Shown here: piece after piece, positions 39,103 to 51,000 of the stretch | Numbering within the stretch: the stretch's first letter is position 1 | Layout of the letters: the number at the start of each line of letters is the position of its first letter | Assembly (NCBI RefSeq): GCF_015533855.1 | Contig: NZ_AP024154.1 | Location: 5,477,501-5,541,500, forward strand | DNA length: 64,000 bases | Direction: 5' to 3' | Source of the DNA: Echinicola sp. 20G | GTDB lineage: Bacteria > Bacteroidota > Bacteroidia > Cytophagales > Cyclobacteriaceae | Program-made: the position numbers and the translations under genes | The notes under the pieces: generated by a model | The model's input: only the letters and a program-made list of their open reading frames with translations | The model's database searches: none | What the model was told of the DNA's origin: nothing

Positions 39103-42100
39103 TCAATTGGACAAGTCCAAAACCTTTACCTGTTGGTAACACCTAATGACGACGGGGCCTAATAAGCCGGAAGTTTTCAGTATAGAATCTTTATTCCAAT
39201 GTTTATAAGAAGAAAAGGTTGTACGCTTTGAGGGACGTTCAGATTTAGACACCAGCCACTGGGGCAAAGATTTAATTTGATTGCCCTCTCGTTCATAATC
39301 CAATGGCAAGTGCTCATCTCCAATTAACCGGTTCGGCCATAGATTGGTAATTCGTACTTCAAGGATATTTTCTCCTTCCTTAACAAAGTCCTCAATATTG
39401 ACCCTAAAGGGAGCTTTCCATAAAATCCCCACATTTTCCCCATTGACGATTACTTCGGCTATAACCCCAACACTTCCCAGATCCAATTCTAAGGTATGGC
39501 CTTCCATTAAATAGCTATCCAACAAGTCAAATTCCTTACTATAGGTGGCCGTACCAGAAAAATAACGAATCGTTTCTTCCGGAAAATCAGCCCAAGAAGA
39601 AAGAGCATTTACTTCGACCATTTCTGAAACATCTTGCTTGATAGGAAAACTCACTTTCCAATTACCTGCCAATTCAATCGGCGCTGGTAAAGACTTCACC
39701 TGGACGTTCTGGATTTTTCCTTTTGAAGTGGCGTAGGTCATTGTACCTGGATAAGGGCTTATCCAATTTACTGCATCATCTTGTATTATTACCCTAGGTT
39801 CAGGACTCTCTTTTGAAAGATGAAGTATTTCTCCTTCCGGTATGGTGATTGAGTACGTTTCACCACTTGTAGAGTAAGAAATCTTCAACATCTTATTTCT
39901 GCCTTCCCTACCTACACTATCTATCAATTCATCGTTTACAGGTATTTCCAAGACTCCCGAGGACAATATATTTTTTATCTTTTGGGTCACATCATGGGTT
40001 TGAAAATGCTCAGGTACACCTATGGTCTCTTGTTTGAATTTTCCGAACAGTGCCCGAATGATTTTTAAATCGCCCTTTGCTCCTGCATCAATTTTTACTT
40101 CTTCCCTTTCCATGGATTTGGTAATCCCAATGGAATCACGTATAGAATACTTCACCCGCAATTCTTTAGTATATCCCATTGCAGGATCACAATCACACAA
40201 CTGCCTGTTGGCGGTGATTTCAAGCCGGTTATTCTTAATTTCATCAGAAACCAAACCGGTAATATCAACTAATCCTTCCTGCAAAAATGTACCATATTCA
40301 GCTTTGAGTATTTCCAAATTCAACAAAGGCTGAGGCTTGGCTCGAATTAGGTTAGTTTCTGTTTTTATAAGGTGCTCAATCAATTGGTTAGGTTCCTCAA
40401 ACACCACAAAAACCGCTTCTTCTTGTTTTAAAAGTAGCGGTACACTGGTTGTTCCATCTGGATTTTCCCGCCACTCTGCCAACGCTATCATTTCTCCGGT
40501 TTCAGCATTCCAAATTTCGGGCTTTTTCCCTGAGACCCGGAAACGAAATACCATATCCCTACTTTGGTTTTGGGCATTGGCAATAAAGTAGATATCCGCT
40601 TCCTTTGCTTTCCGATGGATAAAGCTAATACCTAACGGGTTTCCCTGATCCACCGTAAAGTCTGGTGGCAAAGAAGTATTTTTAAGATATTCCTCGATGG
40701 TTATGTCTTTTATAAGTCCCTTATCCCATAATTCCTCAGCTATTTGAGCCACTATGTCATCACATTCAGGATATCCACTCAAGCTGGGGGATTTTTTAGT
40801 TTTTGTTCCTATTACCATGGCCCCTGCTTTTACCAACTTTTCTATCTTTTTCAAAGTTTCAGGTCTTATCCATTCCATATCCGGCAAAACCAATACCCGG
40901 TAATTTCCTCCAACAGAAGTATGGATTTGCCCATTTTCAACTTTCAGCGATCCTAGTTTGTTGGCTCCTATCAAATCATAATCATAGCCCAGGGATTGGA
41001 TTTCCGGCAAAAGAAAAGCTGTATTCGGTGACGAATCTCCTGTAAATACCAATACATCAGCAACATTTTTTCCTTGCTGTAATAAAAACTGGGACCTCGC
41101 TATATAATCCATAAACGCCTTTCCCTGGCTCCACCAAGTATTCAATCGATTAAAATCAGTTCCAAAATAACTAAGGGCTATACCCGGACCAATATCCCAA
41201 GGTTGATGAACATAGGTATGGAAAATAAACCGATTGATGCCTTGAGCCCAAGCTTGATCCCCAATGGCCTTTAATTTGGCAGGATGTTCATCCCAGCCTC
41301 CGATCCCGGTAAAGGATTCTGCACCTACAATAACACTACCATTCAAATGTGCTATGGAGGATACAAACTTTGGAGAATCGAAAAAAGGGTATCCACCACT
41401 CCAAAACTCACACATGACGATATCACCTGTTGCTCCTACCTGCATATTATCAAATGGTCCCCAATAGGGCTCTACGGAGAACTTCATCCCGGCCTGATGG
41501 CACAATTGACCAAAATAGCCGTAATAATTCTCCGCTATCAAATCCCCTATCGTACGGCGGAAATCCCATAGGAAACGCTCTGTTTCTTCTCCACTCTCTA
41601 TATAATACCCGGCCAATGTTGGTAAATACATAAGACCATTATACCCTCTTAACCTCTCGAACTCCCTATCGAATCCGGCAGTCCAGTTGGCGGTTCCCAC
41701 CTCATAACTATCGATTAGACAATTTTTGACCACAGTACCGATAAGATCCCCAAGTTTATTGACTACGGGCTGAACTCCTCCCTTCCAATGCTCCTCTACT
41801 GCCTTCTTGCTCATCTTATCGCATTCCAAACCAATGCCGCCGGCTATAGCAGGACGGTTCTTTTTCCCCGTAGGTGTATGGCCAAGCCTTAGAATTACCC
41901 ATTCTCCTTTTGGAACTTCCCACTCCAATTTGCCTTCCTTTGAAATTTTGGATGTAAGGTCAATAACCTCCTCTTTATCGACCATAGCGGTACTAGGGAT
42001 TTCTTTGGTATCAGGGGTCAAGTGGTTCCTTATCCGCCCTGATAAAGTCTTAAAGTCCAAGCCGTCGATCTTAATGTCCTTTTCCGGTTTTGGGAAAGCC

Positions 42101-42630
42101 AATATGGCGATGTCCTGATAATAATTTAGTCTAGTTTCTGGCTGGGGCAAAAGTTCGCTATAAGTATCCCCTCCCTCAATATGCACTTCGCTGTAAACCA
42201 CCGTTTGCATGGCATTTTCCGGAGTGATCCAAGGCCCTCCACTGGAAGACCAGCCTGAACTATTATGAAATGAAAGCTCTAAATTCAGTCGCCTTGCTTC
42301 TTTGGCAGCAAAGTGAAAATAATCCAACCATTCCTCACCTAGGTATTCCACTGGTCCATGTGGAAAGTCCAAATGAACATTGAAAAGTTGTGCCTCCTGA
42401 ATACCCACTTCTTTCATGGCTTCAAGATCGGCTGTGATTCCTTTTTTCGACACATTCCCACTGATCCAATGCCACCAAGTTCGGGCTTTGGCTTCAGCTG
42501 TGGGGTTTTCAAACCCCTCTTGAAGCCAAAGCCCCATGCCAGAAGCATAATTTTGTCCACTTACCATGAAGGGACTGCTCAGGAGAAAGAAACAACACGT
42601 AATAAGAAAAAGCTTAGCAATTATGTTCAT
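39103..42630 (-). CDS. GH106 alpha-L-rhamnosidase, long form
   Basis: This is a 1175-residue secreted protein. The signal ends PFMVSGQ, near residue 26. GH106 motifs are 'FENPTAEAKARTWWHWISGNVSKKGITADLEAM', 'SFHNSSGWSSSGGPWITPENAM', 'CLIDSYEVGTANWTAGFDREF' (catalytic region, about 310-330), 'VGAESFTG', and a type-1 amidotransferase-like segment. It carries an insertion of ~170 residues (about 780-950) before the terminal galactose-binding domain ('VIVNGENVGILWKAPFRVNIEDFV...WPNRLIGDEHL') and the tail 'SGLLGPVVIR'. It starts 3 bp after the GH2 stop, so translation is probably coupled. Confidence 0.92.
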   Translation of the reverse strand: MNIIAKLFLITCCFFLLSSPFMVSGQNYASGMGLWLQEGFENPTAEAKARTWWHWISGNVSKKGITADLEAMKEVGIQEAQLFNVHLDFPHGPVEYLGEEWLDYFHFAAKEARRLNLELSFHNSSGWSSSGGPWITPENAMQTVVYSEVHIEGGDTYSELLPQPETRLNYYQDIAILAFPKPEKDIKIDGLDFKTLSGRIRNHLTPDTKEIPSTAMVDKEEVIDLTSKISKEGKLEWEVPKGEWVILRLGHTPTGKKNRPAIAGGIGLECDKMSKKAVEEHWKGGVQPVVNKLGDLIGTVVKNCLIDSYEVGTANWTAGFDREFERLRGYNGLMYLPTLAGYYIESGEETERFLWDFRRTIGDLIAENYYGYFGQLCHQAGMKFSVEPYWGPFDNMQVGATGDIVMCEFWSGGYPFFDSPKFVSSIAHLNGSVIVGAESFTGIGGWDEHPAKLKAIGDQAWAQGINRFIFHTYVHQPWDIGPGIALSYFGTDFNRLNTWWSQGKAFMDYIARSQFLLQQGKNVADVLVFTGDSSPNTAFLLPEIQSLGYDYDLIGANKLGSLKVENGQIHTSVGGNYRVLVLPDMEWIRPETLKKIEKLVKAGAMVIGTKTKKSPSLSGYPECDDIVAQIAEELWDKGLIKDITIEEYLKNTSLPPDFTVDQGNPLGISFIHRKAKEADIYFIANAQNQSRDMVFRFRVSGKKPEIWNAETGEMIALAEWRENPDGTTSVPLLLKQEEAVFVVFEEPNQLIEHLIKTETNLIRAKPQPLLNLEILKAEYGTFLQEGLVDITGLVSDEIKNNRLEITANRQLCDCDPAMGYTKELRVKYSIRDSIGITKSMEREEVKIDAGAKGDLKIIRALFGKFKQETIGVPEHFQTHDVTQKIKNILSSGVLEIPVNDELIDSVGREGRNKMLKISYSTSGETYSITIPEGEILHLSKESPEPRVIIQDDAVNWISPYPGTMTYATSKGKIQNVQVKSLPAPIELAGNWKVSFPIKQDVSEMVEVNALSSWADFPEETIRYFSGTATYSKEFDLLDSYLMEGHTLELDLGSVGVIAEVIVNGENVGILWKAPFRVNIEDFVKEGENILEVRITNLWPNRLIGDEHLPLDYEREGNQIKSLPQWLVSKSERPSKRTTFSSYKHWNKDSILKTSGLLGPVVIRCYQQVKVLDLSN

Positions 42631-42633
42631 GGA

Positions 42634-45600
42634 TCAATCAATAAACATTTCATCTATATATGGTCCACTTTCACCGATAGTTTTTAATTGAATGCTATTT
42701 GCCCCAGACTTGAAGTTAACAATCGTATTGACGAATCCCCATTCCTTTTCCCAGCCTCCGGTAGCTTTAAATTCGAAGGTTTTTATATACTCATCATTAA
42801 CATACAACTCCATTGGATACATTTTTTCCGCATCGTTGTGCATGTACCGGAACCGTATACTATAATCCCCTGCTTCCCCATCATTTTCTTGGTACCAGGT
42901 AATGCTGCCTTCTCCGTCTTCGAACACCACAAAACCGTTGCCTTTAAATCTGTGGGCCTGATCGCTTGTCTTTGCTTTCCCTTCCAAAACGGCATCCTCT
43001 GCTCCCAAATTGACTCCCCTGCCAATCCACATATCTGCAGAATGTTCATGCCCCCAAAATAGTCCCTCACTTTCTCCAAATACTTCCTCCATCTTAAGAA
43101 TAACCTTTCCATCTTTTAAAACTACCGCTCTAACCGTGGTATCAGTATCAATTTTAAAAGGGCCAGTATAAACCAAGTCACTTTTTTCCGGATCAGAACC
43201 ATCAAGGCTATATTTTATCACTAAAGGAGAAAAATGTTTCTTACCGTTAATCAATACTTCCTTTGCATCAATGGTGATTTCGTTCGATACAAAAAGAGCT
43301 TTGTCTCCGAGAATGGCAGCTGTAATTACGGAGGCATCTTGACCATTTCCTTTTGCTTCTAAAAACAATCTGACCTTCCCAAAAAACATACTTCTAAAAT
43401 CGGCCTTAGTACGACTGATAGGGTCTATGGGGTTACCATTTTCGATGGATACTTTTCGAATATCCCCCACCAATTTGTAGTAAACTTTGTTTTCAGCATA
43501 TGGGAACAGATTACCGCCCTTATCCATCCCCTTTGATGTCAAAATGAAACTTGCAGGATAGCCATCTTCAGCGGGTAACTTCGTCAATGTGTTTTCCAAC
43601 TTACTAGGCTGTTTGCTGGTGTTAAATACGGTTCGTTTTACCTCCTTGCCATCCTTATAGGCGACTGCTTCAATTTTTCCTTCTTCATAGGGCACCATCC
43701 ACTCGCACTGCATTTCATTCCAGACTTTTCCCGGGCTATCCTTGCCCAACGACTTGCCGTTGAGAAACAACTCTACCTCCTCTGCATTGGAATAAACCCA
43801 AACGGGAATTACCGTCCCCCTCTCCATTCTGGGATGGGTCCAGCTTGGCAGCATGTGGAGCATAGTTTCTTTGGTCCATTGACTTTGATAGAAGTAATAC
43901 AGATCTTTTTTTAAACCGGCCACATCCACTACTCCGCCCATAAATAGATTGAAAGGAAGCCCTCCATGAACCAAACCTGCCTCTCCGTAATAATCAAAAC
44001 CAGTCCAACGAAAATGTCCGCTGTGCCAAGGATTGTCCCGCATCACTTCCCAATTTTTCCTGGCAGAGATCCTCACCGTTGCATTGTCATAGGAAGAGTT
44101 AAATCGCTGTTTCCTGTTATTCCAGATTTTAGGATCGGCCCATTCATAAAAGAAGATCTCCTTTTTCGTCAAGTTGGGCAAAGGATACGTATTGGGCAAT
44201 TCATTGTCCCGCCACCATGTTTGTGTTCTGTAATAGCCACGCGTTTGCCAGGTATGTGGAGCTTCTGTCGAGATGAAAGGTTTATCAAAGCGATTTCCTT
44301 CGATAAAAGACCTGTTCTCGGAACCGCCATTGATACCTGCCACTTCCATGTCTTCAGTATTTCCTGAACCCGATGTAAACAACCGGGTGTTGTCTAAACT
44401 TTTGCCAAATTTGACCAATTCGGGTGCGATATCACTGTGGGTTTCATTTCCCAAACTGTACACAAAAACACTTGGATGGTTACGGTCCCGGGTGATCCAC
44501 TCGGTCATATCCCTCTTCCACCATTTGTCGAAGGCCTGCTTACCATAGTCCTCAGGAGCCTTCTTATGCCATCCATCGAAGATCTCATCCATCACCAATA
44601 GGCCAATTTCATCACACAGGTCATAAAACATAGGAGGGTATGGGTTATGGGCCGGACGGATAGCATTGACTCCCATATCCTTTAATAACTCTAGCTTCCA
44701 ACGTAACATGGGTTTTGTCCAGGCTCCCCCTACAGGCCCACCTTCCCAATGTTCACATACCCCTTTTAACTTTATGTTCTCACCATTAAGCCAAAAACCT
44801 GTCTCGCTTTCCCAACCGACCGTCCTGAATCCAAAATTAGTTTGAACTTCATCGATCGGGGTTGTTCCTTCAAAAACCCGAGAAACCATCGTGTATAAAA
44901 TGGGGGTTTCAGGACTCCATAATTTGGGATTTTCTACCTCCAAATCTACGTTTATACTGTCCCTAGGCTCCAATTTCCGGCTGGTGGTGTTTAATACTTT
45001 TCCCTCAGGAGAGAGAAGCCTTATTTCCAATGATTTATTTTCAAGACTCCCTGCAATTTCGATTTTGGTGTTTACCCTTGCAAGCTTGCTATCAATGAGT
45101 GGCGTCGTAATAAAAATACCATTTGGTAAAATATGTGTAGGGTTTACCTCTATCAAATTAACCGCTGCATAAATCCCACAGGGGTGATACCAACGGGCAG
45201 AAGGCTCCAGACTATTATCTACCCTCACTGCAATGGTGTTGGATCCTTCCTTTAAGAATTTGGAAATATTGTAACGAAAACTGATATAGCCATAGGGCCT
45301 TTTCCCCAAGTAATTTCCATTTACCCATACTTCACTGTTCATATAAACGCCATCAAAGTTGATATAGGAGACGTTGAATAAACTGCTGGCATTGATGTGA
45401 AAAGACTTCCGGTACCAACCAACCCCTCCATCGTGGTATCCGCCCCCTTGACCTTGATCACCTCCTTTTCTCACCCCTTTTTCAAAAGCCCAATCGTGTG
45501 GCACATCAAGCACCTCCCAGTGCGCATCATCATAATCAGTATTGGAAAATGCAGCGCTATCTGCCAGAATAAAATGCCAGTCATTATTAAAATTGGAGAT

Positions 45601-45675
45601 TATTCTTTGAGAAAAAACTGGGGCAGTTAAAAAGATTATAAGAAGGGTAAGAAAGGTTGATTTAATAGAAATCAT
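42634..45675 (-). CDS. GH2 beta-glycosidase with C-terminal CBM
   Basis: This is a 1013-residue secreted GH2 enzyme (signal ending PVFSQ, residue 23). A sugar-binding jelly roll ('WYRKSFHIN...VWVNGNYLGKRPYGYISFRYNI') and Ig-like domain are followed by the barrel with 'NAIRPAHNPYPPMFYDLCDEIGLLVMDE'. Acid/base Glu411 lies in 'SLGNETHSD' and nucleophile Glu471 in 'FISTEAPHTW'. The C-terminal ~150 residues form a CBM35/CBM6-like domain ('AHRFKGNGFVVFEDGEGSITWYQENDGEAGDYSIRFRY') preceded by an FN3/CHB_HEX_C-like linker ('VIKYSLDGSDPEKSDLVYTGPF'). Possible activities are beta-galactosidase, beta-glucuronidase or beta-xylosidase-like; these are not separable here. The next gene begins 3 bp downstream. 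Confidence 0.93.
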   Translation of the reverse strand: MISIKSTFLTLLIIFLTAPVFSQRIISNFNNDWHFILADSAAFSNTDYDDAHWEVLDVPHDWAFEKGVRKGGDQGQGGGYHDGGVGWYRKSFHINASSLFNVSYINFDGVYMNSEVWVNGNYLGKRPYGYISFRYNISKFLKEGSNTIAVRVDNSLEPSARWYHPCGIYAAVNLIEVNPTHILPNGIFITTPLIDSKLARVNTKIEIAGSLENKSLEIRLLSPEGKVLNTTSRKLEPRDSINVDLEVENPKLWSPETPILYTMVSRVFEGTTPIDEVQTNFGFRTVGWESETGFWLNGENIKLKGVCEHWEGGPVGGAWTKPMLRWKLELLKDMGVNAIRPAHNPYPPMFYDLCDEIGLLVMDEIFDGWHKKAPEDYGKQAFDKWWKRDMTEWITRDRNHPSVFVYSLGNETHSDIAPELVKFGKSLDNTRLFTSGSGNTEDMEVAGINGGSENRSFIEGNRFDKPFISTEAPHTWQTRGYYRTQTWWRDNELPNTYPLPNLTKKEIFFYEWADPKIWNNRKQRFNSSYDNATVRISARKNWEVMRDNPWHSGHFRWTGFDYYGEAGLVHGGLPFNLFMGGVVDVAGLKKDLYYFYQSQWTKETMLHMLPSWTHPRMERGTVIPVWVYSNAEEVELFLNGKSLGKDSPGKVWNEMQCEWMVPYEEGKIEAVAYKDGKEVKRTVFNTSKQPSKLENTLTKLPAEDGYPASFILTSKGMDKGGNLFPYAENKVYYKLVGDIRKVSIENGNPIDPISRTKADFRSMFFGKVRLFLEAKGNGQDASVITAAILGDKALFVSNEITIDAKEVLINGKKHFSPLVIKYSLDGSDPEKSDLVYTGPFKIDTDTTVRAVVLKDGKVILKMEEVFGESEGLFWGHEHSADMWIGRGVNLGAEDAVLEGKAKTSDQAHRFKGNGFVVFEDGEGSITWYQENDGEAGDYSIRFRYMHNDAEKMYPMELYVNDEYIKTFEFKATGGWEKEWGFVNTIVNFKSGANSIQLKTIGESGPYIDEMFID

Positions 45676-45977
45676 AAATTAGAGATATTTTAGGGGTATA
45701 AATCATATATTTGGGAATGCCTAAATCTGCTTAATTTTCAGTTTCAATAGTCATTCATTTTTGTATATAGACAGAATAATAGCTTCTTGAACAGCTTATG
45801 CCATCATATTGATGCCCAGCTTAACATTGTAAATTAATTGGTATTTAGGAAACCAATTGTAAACAGTAGTATGTTATTCTGCCGAAAGGCATTTCCTGCC
45901 ATATTTGAAACCGTAAGAGGACTTATATCTCCTATATCATGAGCTCCTTCCAGTAGAGTAAATATTTGATCACCTCA
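45676..45977. other. Intergenic spacer
   Basis: This 302-bp AT-rich gap lies between the DUF1080 and GH2 genes. It has no clear hairpin terminator and no convincing copy of the two-block element. Confidence 0.5.
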
Positions 45978-46694
45978 TCAGAGCTTTTTAACTTTTAGAT
46001 TTCTCCAATGGATAATCCCTTTTTTTCCTCCATGAACTTGTAACCCAATAAATCCTTTAGGATAATCATTTTTTTCATCGATCCAGTGTGCCGCAGGGAT
46101 TCCATTAATCCAGGTTTTAAACACATTCCCTTTGACCTTTACTGTAAGCCGATTCCAAGTATTTCTATCCACTGCCGTTTTGAGAGGTGCATGTTCGGGG
46201 GCTTTCAAGGGATAAAACCAGCCGCCACAATTTTGTCCATAAATCCCTCCTGACCAACCGCGACCATTTTTGGCCAGATCTTCCATTTCCACTTGGGGAC
46301 CGATTACGGTGTTTCTACCGGAATCCTTCAGAATGCGGGACCGTACCTGGACACCGGTGTTTCCATCCACTTCCCATTTGGTCTCACAGGTAAAAATAAA
46401 ATCAACATATTCCTCTTCGGTACACAAAAAGGTGCTAGGCCCCTCACCACAAGTTCCAACTATCTCACCATCCTTCACTGCAAATTCCATAGTCCCTTGA
46501 AGAGGTGTCCATCCTTCTAAATCCTCACCATTAAATAGATGCACAAAATTATCTGAGTATAAATCAGGCTCCGTTTCCTTGTTAAGCAACTGAGATGACG
46601 AAACATTCTCTTTTTGAAGGATTGATGGCTTATTTTGTCCCTTCACCTGGTAAGTGATTGCCAATATAAAAGCAAGAATTAAGATCCGTTTCAA
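45978..46694 (-). CDS. DUF1080 (3-keto-disaccharide hydrolase domain) secreted protein
   Basis: This is a 238-residue protein with a signal peptide (IILAFILAITYQVKGQ-like, residues 1-20). A concanavalin-like DUF1080 domain occupies about 47-236: 'FVHLFNGEDLEGWTPLQGTMEFAVKDGEIVGT', 'DFIFTCETKWEVDGNTGVQVRS', 'VKGNVFKTWINGIPAAHWIDE' and 'GFIGLQVHGGKKGIIHWRNLKVKKL'. Family members are implicated in hydrolysis of 3-keto-glycosides or glycan binding. The role in this locus is unknown. It lies 129 bp downstream of the GH105 gene in the same direction. Confidence 0.88.
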   Translation of the reverse strand: MKRILILAFILAITYQVKGQNKPSILQKENVSSSQLLNKETEPDLYSDNFVHLFNGEDLEGWTPLQGTMEFAVKDGEIVGTCGEGPSTFLCTEEEYVDFIFTCETKWEVDGNTGVQVRSRILKDSGRNTVIGPQVEMEDLAKNGRGWSGGIYGQNCGGWFYPLKAPEHAPLKTAVDRNTWNRLTVKVKGNVFKTWINGIPAAHWIDEKNDYPKGFIGLQVHGGKKGIIHWRNLKVKKL

Positions 46695-46823
46695 TTTATT
46701 GATCAGTTAATTAAGTTGATTATAAGCTCCCGAATTGGAAAAAGTATCCATTCATTGATATCATTTCCTCAAGAAAATATTCTCTAGGGCACTATCCATT
46801 AACCGGCTCTTAAAAGCAAGAAC

Positions 46824-47957
46824 TTATTTCTGCAGTTTTAATACCTCACTGCCCGCCAAAAGAAAAGCACCAGTCCCAAAGTTTTGCCAACTATCCACAC
46901 TAGCCGGTTCTGGTGATGCCCCAATATTTTGAACCCAACCTACCATCCCATCTTTATGCTGGCACTTTACCAAAGCCTTCCAGGCTTTTTTAACCACAGG
47001 TAGATAGTCCTCTTTATTTAAATACCCATTATTTATTCCCCAAGCAAGGGCATAGGTAAAAAAGCCACTCCCACTTACTTCACCATGGTCAAAGGATTCA
47101 GGACTCAACAAACTGGTTCTCCATAGCCCATCCTTCTGCTGTAGAGCATTAATCCGCTTAGCCATTTGAACAAATAACTCTTCATAAAATTCTCTGTGTT
47201 CATAGTCCTTGGGCATATCTTCCAGGATCAAAGCCAAGCCTCCTATGACCCAGCCATTACCTCGTGACCAAAACACCTTTTTACCATTTTTCTCTTTAAT
47301 ATCTTTGTCCGAACCTTCCCATATAAACCTAGCATCTCTGGCAAAAAGATGTTCTTCCTGATCATACAGTTTATCGTAGGTTTCCTTGTAATATTTATGC
47401 ATTGCATCCAGATATTGCTGGTTCCCAGTATGTTTAGCATAGAGATTAATAACAGGAGGAGCCATAAAAAGGGCGTCACACCACCACCATAATATATTCT
47501 GGACTTTTTCTCCATTTTTAGGATTTTTCCATTTATTCTCCTCAAACAAATGCTCATCCAAAAAAGCTTTAGTAGGCGCTAAGTCTACCAAGCCCTTTCT
47601 TCCCTCTGTCATATCTACATAAAGATATCCGTATGAAATGGCTATATCATCGGCATGTTCTCTCCTAATAAAGGTTTCCCAGCCATTTTGGTGTCCCATG
47701 TTTTTAAGGGCTGCCATAAACAACTGGTCTCCTGTCGCTGCATGTGCTCTAGCTACCCCGGTATAATAGGCACCATTGGTCCAGTCAGTAGGGTCTACAG
47801 CATAAATAGGATGGGCTTCCTGCCATTCCATGGCGGCTATCATATCCTCTTTGATCCTATCCTCATCGAAAACACTTTGGGCGCCAACTGGTCCAAGAGT
47901 AGCTATGACTATTATAATATTGATTACTATTAACCGAGACAACAGTTTATCCATCAT
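46824..47957 (-). CDS. GH105 unsaturated uronyl hydrolase
   Basis: From the ATG at 47957 this gives 377 residues with a signal peptide (residues 1-25, ending GPVGAQ). Further upstream in-frame Met codons (to 48011) would only lengthen the signal. The (alpha/alpha)6-barrel motifs '[19 protein letters not shown]', '[14 protein letters not shown]' (Asp161, matching the catalytic Asp of YteR-type GH105), '[17 protein letters not shown]' and 'DGLWRTSLL' are all present. The reaction is hydration-driven removal of delta-4,5-unsaturated uronic acid from oligosaccharides made by polysaccharide lyases. This independently argues that the locus uses lyases. It lies 107 bp downstream of the sulfatase-GH78 fusion. 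Confidence 0.92.
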   Translation of the reverse strand: MMDKLLSRLIVINIIIVIATLGPVGAQSVFDEDRIKEDMIAAMEWQEAHPIYAVDPTDWTNGAYYTGVARAHAATGDQLFMAALKNMGHQNGWETFIRREHADDIAISYGYLYVDMTEGRKGLVDLAPTKAFLDEHLFEENKWKNPKNGEKVQNILWWWCDALFMAPPVINLYAKHTGNQQYLDAMHKYYKETYDKLYDQEEHLFARDARFIWEGSDKDIKEKNGKKVFWSRGNGWVIGGLALILEDMPKDYEHREFYEELFVQMAKRINALQQKDGLWRTSLLSPESFDHGEVSGSGFFTYALAWGINNGYLNKEDYLPVVKKAWKALVKCQHKDGMVGWVQNIGASPEPASVDSWQNFGTGAFLLAGSEVLKLQK

Positions 47958-48064
47958 TTTAAGTATCATTAAGTAGTTTATTGAACAGTTTGATAAGCTC
48001 GTCAAACCCAAACCTTAAAAAGCTTGATTGATTAACAAAATTATGAGTGGCTAAGAGAGCTTAC

Positions 48065-51000
48065 CTAAAAGGAATTTATTTTGAGTTGAATAGTATGCTT
48101 ACCGGGCCCAAGCCTAACACCTTCAAAAGCGGAAGGTACTTTTTCCCCATTATGGATAAAATCCTTACCGTTTACATCTTTCAGCGAAAATTCAGCTACC
48201 ATATTTGCAGGTATTTCAATTTCATAAGTTTGTAACCTAGGGTTATTGTAGGTATAGCTTGCCTTAATGGGACCTTTGATGGTTGGTACTTGAATTGAAC
48301 TGGATTTTAAATCGGCGAGTTGAGGTTGGATCGTAGTAATCCCAAATCCAGGGGTTTTTGGTTTAATTCCCCACAAACCCCTAGGAATAATATTAGCAGG
48401 AACTGCTCCCCAAGCGTGATTCCAGTCAAGATTAAATTTGTACTTGTTATCCCAAGCCTCTAAAGTAATCGTAGAACCTATCCGAATCATATTGTACCAA
48501 CTTCTATCACTGGTATCGGTTAACAGTTCTAGGGCATAATCATCTTCCCCTGCATTATAAAGTCCATCCATCAAATACTGGGAACCGTAAACACTGCAGG
48601 CCATGCGTCTGGATTTCACAAATTCCACCACTGAAGCTTTATATTCATCGGGGACCAATCCAAAAGCAAGAGGCATCATATTAGCGTGTAAAGAAGCATG
48701 ATCCGTTCCAAGTCCATCTACATAAACTCCTCTTTCTTTATCAAACATTTGGTCGTTAAGGGCTTTTTTTACTTTGGCAGCCCTAACATCAAAATCCAAG
48801 TATTCTTGAGTTTTGCCCAGTATCTTGGCAAACTCAGCCATAATCTTCATGTTCTCAAAATAGAATGCATTGATAACCGTATTGTAGGGCATAAACACAA
48901 AGCCGTCTTGCTCACCAACAAATGTACTATCCCCACCAAACCTTGCTGGTGGCCAATCCACAATATCGGTCAGCTTTTTATGGTAACCCTCTTCAAAACC
49001 CAACTTAAGCATGTAATCATGGTCCACACTGTCCGAAGTGATCAATCCATCTTCATTGGCCAATTCATAAAGGGTTTTATATTTTAAAGGCTCATAATAC
49101 CGCTCTATTAGTTCAGTGTTTCCAGTATACATATAATCAGCATATAACATCAATGCCACGTGTTGTTGCCATTCCGTTGGCCAGGTAGGGTGTTCCATAA
49201 AATATTCAATGGTTCTTCGGGCCATCGAATACTCCTGATCTGTGGTATAGTGGCTTAACTGGTTCAGGTAGGCATCCGCTTCATAAGGGATACGTTCACG
49301 GTCCCCATCCACATAAAGTCCATTGAATGTGGTTGCCTTAATGGAATACTTGCACAAATCCCAAATTTGATTTAAAATGTCATCTGAACTTTGGAAAGAA
49401 CTGGCCTTGTCGTCAAAATAAGTATGGTACGCTAACTGTGTAAAATTATCAGCACTCACTTCTCCTTTAATACCTTCGACTTCGGCGTAGCGATAAGGAA
49501 CCAATATTGGTGTACCCTCCGGTAAGGGAAGTGCTTTGTTTGGCAAAGTATTTTTAACGTTTACAAGAACAGGTAATTGATAATTTGTTTTACCGGGTTC
49601 TACCCCAACCTTTATTTCCTGAAAACGGATATTGCTTTTTTCGGGCGGGGTACGGTTGATGTATTGTCCATCCAACATTTCTCCCACTCTAAATACCAGA
49701 GTATCCGGCTCTTGTGTTTTATAGTTAAACTCCATCGTGGCAAAAGCCGCTTTGCCGAAATCCATAAAATAAACGTCCTCTCTTTTTTCAAATACCTGAG
49801 GATGGACTTTACTTACTTCTTGGGTATTGGCAGTTGAGATCATACCATTATCACTGCTACCTATCGTAAATTTTTGAGGCGCAGAATAATCTACTAATCT
49901 ATTTTCTTCATCCCAAATTCTTACTTTCCAATAATATTCCTTCCCTGGTTTCAAAGGGGCCCCCAGATATTCCACATTATTTGAGGTAGAAGAACGCACT
50001 TGACCACTGTCCCAAAGATCACCATTATTGGAATCAATTAACTTTCTGTCAGAAGCGACTAATATTTGGTAGGCGGATTGAAACTTTAACAGACTTGCTA
50101 TTCTCCACCCAAACTCAGGTTTAGCATCCAGCACCTTAACACCGTTTTCAGGTTCCCGAATAAGCTCTACTGTCAAACCGGTGGGCGCAGCCCTATAAGC
50201 ATCACCAAATTTTTCAATGAGTTCATCACATTTTGATCGTAGTTTCTCTGCTACCTCTTTATATTTTGGGTCATTGATTAGGTTGTTAATTTCCAATGGA
50301 TCCTTTTTAAGGTGGTAGAGTTCCTCAATGGTCTTATCATTCACATATCGGAAATATTTCCATTCTTCTGTACGAACCCCCTCACTTGGAGGAATCTCCT
50401 CAAATTCCCAAATGTGTTCAATTAACACCGTATCCCTTTGTAAATGTCTATTTTCTTTATTCACAAGAGGCATCAAACTCTTTCCCTGCCAGCTGCTGGG
50501 AGCTTCAACACCCGCTATATCTGCAATCGTGGAGGTTACATCGATATTTAGGACCATGTCTTTTATATCACGCTGCCTTTTAACTCTTGGATCATAAATG
50601 ATCAGAGGAACGCGAATTGAATTATCATACATGAGCCATTTTCCTGCAAGTTGCCGTTCTCCCAAAAAATAACCGTTATCTCCCATAACGATAATCACGG
50701 TATTTTCATCCAAGCCCCTTTCTTTCAGTTTACTACGAATCTTGGTTATTTCTTGATCAATCCCGGATATCATCCTGTAATAGCCTTTCAAACTATGTTG
50801 GTATTTCTCTGGGGTATCATATCTCCAAGTCCAACGGAGCCTATTAAACCCATCTCTAACAAACTGTGGTTGGGACTGAAAATATTTGTCATCCCCTAAA
50901 ACCGGTCCCGGAATGGTAGTGTCTTCAAGGAGGTTTGCAGTGGTATTCTGCCAAAAATACTGTTCAGGGGCACCATCATGGGCATGAGGAGCGCTAAAGC